Shown in pieces: positions 62,614-64,000 of a DNA stretch of 64,000 nucleotides; position 1 is the first letter of the stretch, and every line of letters begins with the position of its first letter. The position numbers and the translations under genes are program-made. The notes under the pieces were generated by a model. It had not been told where the DNA came from, did not search any database, and saw only the letters and a list, made by a program, of their open reading frames with translations. The stretch is taken from positions 1 through 64,000 of the forward strand of contig NZ_QVEX01000004.1 of the NCBI RefSeq assembly GCF_003434055.1, in the 5' to 3' direction. The DNA is from Enterocloster aldenensis. GTDB lineage: Bacteria > Bacillota > Clostridia > Lachnospirales > Lachnospiraceae.

Positions 62614-63705
62614 CTATATAGGACAAGGTTTTTCCGCATTTGGAGTAAAGTCCGGCTGGATTTCCGGCAGGGTGACTGTGAAGGTGGTGCCGATTCCCTC
62701 CTCGCTTCCAACTGCCACATATCCCTTGTGCAGTCGGACAATCTTATCCACCACGGTCAGTCCGATGCCGTTGCCTTCCGTGGTGTGGGAGGGGTCTCCC
62801 TGATAGAAACGGTCAAATATGTGAAGGCGCATGTCCTGGCTCATACCACAGCCATTGTCAATGATCTGGAATACGGTATTGCCCTTATCCTGGTGCAGCT
62901 TTATCTTGATTTTCCCCCTGTCAGGGGAGAATTTGACAGCATTGTCAATCAGGTTGATCCAGATCTGGTTTAACAGGTTACGGCTGCCGTGATAGCTGAC
63001 CTCGTCCATGTCGATGATCAGCTCCAGTTCTTTTTTCTGCCATTTGGATTCCAGCAGGAGAATGGACTGGCGCACCTCCTCGGTCAGGTCAAAGCGTTCC
63101 ATATCCGATAGTATGCTCATATTCTCAATCTTGGAAAGGTTCAGCACATTGGCTGCCAGCTGGGAGAGGCGGGTGGATTCGTGGATGATGATATCCACGT
63201 ACTCGTCCCGGTCCTCCTGGGACAGATCCGGGTTTTTCAGCAGCTTCGCGAACCCCCGGAGGGACACGATGGGGGTCTTGAACTCATGGGAGAAATTATT
63301 GATGAAGTCAGAGCGCAGAAGTTCGGTATTCTCCAGTTCCTGGGCCATGGAATTAAAACTCTCGGAAAGACGGACGAATTCCTGCGTCAGGTCCAGATGG
63401 ACCCGCACGTGGAAATTGCCATGGGCCAGCTGGTTAATGGCTTCAATCAGATCCCGGATGGGTCTTAGGGGAATCCGGCTGGCCAGGATGGTCAGGGCCA
63501 TTCCCACCAGGGCGCTGACCAGGATGATGAATGGAATGGGGCGCCAGAACTGGGGCATGGGGATATCTGCCTGGTACCAGATTTTCAGGTACAGGTACAT
63601 AAGGGCGCCCTGCAGGGTCATGACTGCAAACATGATGACAAATATGATAAGGGACAGAACCAGGGTGATGGTTCCCAATGGTTTGTGCTTCAGCTTGTGT
63701 TTCAT
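62614..63705 (-). CDS. Two-component sensor histidine kinase
   Basis: A 363-residue membrane kinase. TM1 is ~12-38 and TM2 ~57-78, with only a short external loop between, then HAMP (~78-130). HisKA has FINNFSHEFKTPIVSLRGFA (His140), and the HATPase domain has LINQIWINLIDNAVKF, DNGCGM and GNGIGLTVV. The tiny external loop suggests it senses the membrane or a partner protein. It overlaps its response regulator gene by ATGA. Confidence 0.92.
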   Translation of the reverse strand: MKHKLKHKPLGTITLVLSLIIFVIMFAVMTLQGALMYLYLKIWYQADIPMPQFWRPIPFIILVSALVGMALTILASRIPLRPIRDLIEAINQLAHGNFHVRVHLDLTQEFVRLSESFNSMAQELENTELLRSDFINNFSHEFKTPIVSLRGFAKLLKNPDLSQEDRDEYVDIIIHESTRLSQLAANVLNLSKIENMSILSDMERFDLTEEVRQSILLLESKWQKKELELIIDMDEVSYHGSRNLLNQIWINLIDNAVKFSPDRGKIKIKLHQDKGNTVFQIIDNGCGMSQDMRLHIFDRFYQGDPSHTTEGNGIGLTVVDKIVRLHKGYVAVGSEEGIGTTFTVTLPEIQPDFTPNAEKPCPI

Positions 63706-64000
63706 AAATGTTTCACCGCCTTGTAGCCCAGTCCGCGTATGGTTTCTATGGTGAATTCCGGATATTGTTCGAACCGTTTGCGCAGCCGGTTGATATGTAC
63801 GTTAATGGTATTGTCATCGGTTTCAGATTCGATTCCCCATATCTCATCCATGAGCTGGATGCGTGTAAATATCTTGCCGGGATAGGACAGGAGCTTGTAC
63901 AGAAGGTAAAATTCCTTTCTGGGCAGTGTCTGGACGCTGCTGCCCCTGGTGACGGAGAGGGAATCATAGTCCAGGGTCACGCTGCCTATGGTAATCTTCC
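63702..64000 (-). CDS. OmpR/PhoB-type response regulator, partial
   Basis: Only the C-terminal ~99 residues are in the window; the frame is open to the edge. It contains a trans_reg_C winged helix (KEFYLLYKLLSYPGKIFTR, NVHINRLRKRFEQ, IRGLGYKA). The receiver domain lies beyond 64000. It is the partner of the downstream kinase. The apparent GTG start at 63980 is internal. Confidence 0.93.
   Translation of the reverse strand, partial: KITIGSVTLDYDSLSVTRGSSVQTLPRKEFYLLYKLLSYPGKIFTRIQLMDEIWGIESETDDNTINVHINRLRKRFEQYPEFTIETIRGLGYKAVKHL

Overview
The window looks like a chromosome segment of a Firmicute from the Lachnospiraceae (Enterocloster/Clostridium bolteae-like gut clostridia). This placement is inferred from gene content: Clostridia-type sugar ABC systems with YesM/AraC two-component regulation, a dedicated ECF transporter, DUF1540 and DegV proteins, CW-repeat proteins, selenium-dependent molybdenum hydroxylase maturation genes, and strong GGAGG ribosome binding sites. 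No rRNA, CRISPR, transposase or prophage was seen.

Region 1 (about 1-12750) is a molybdenum block. It holds a molybdopterin-binding protein, moaC, moaA and a MOSC-MogA fusion, then modABC, a nucleotidyltransferase-like/ModE-HTH fusion, xdhC, yqeC and a second MocA-like cytidylyltransferase. Two 24-bp dyads with ModE-box geometry (799-822 and 4629-4652) precede the cofactor genes and modABC. A complete small gene unit for a 27-residue membrane peptide sits between xdhC and yqeC. A MATE transporter, an exported TIM-barrel-like protein and a Cys-rich DUF1540 protein follow.

Region 2 (14850-25050) starts with the infC-rpmI-rplT operon, which has an attenuator leader and an AUU start for IF-3. 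It continues with a CW-repeat exported protein, a DMT exporter, an ABC exporter cluster with a zinc-ribbon membrane protein, an orphan transcription unit (23460-23717), a methyltransferase, and two divergent tRNA-Leu genes (CAG and AAG).

Region 3 (25260-46500) is signalling and arabinose metabolism. An HPt protein pairs with a 1249-residue REC/HD-GYP/PAS/GGDEF/GAF protein. A lipase-like hydrolase follows, then an AraC/YesM two-component system and a YtfQRT-YjfF-type sugar ABC transporter. Beyond degV lie araR, a small membrane protein, araA, an FGGY kinase, araD and an alkyltransferase-like protein. Two identical AraR-type operators about 232 bp apart bracket the araR promoter.

Region 4 (46780-53990) is the most unusual part. 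A GntR/UTRA repressor and a seven-gene operon are each overlaid at the -10 box by the same 24-bp dyad (23/24 identical). The operon encodes a 54-residue membrane protein, a complete ECF transporter (S, fused A-A', T), a SIS-domain enzyme, a PfkB kinase and a BtpA/SgcQ-family TIM barrel. This looks like import and catabolism of an unidentified sugar conjugate.

Region 5 (54000-64000) holds an alkylsulfatase-like metallo-hydrolase, an orphan HicB-like protein and a small membrane protein. Next is a minus-strand arabinoside operon (CUT1 ABC transporter, ArsR-type regulator, GH51 arabinofuranosidase). A unit with a promoter and Shine-Dalgarno but no credible ORF then runs through a short tandem repeat, and a histidine kinase/response regulator pair is cut by the window end.
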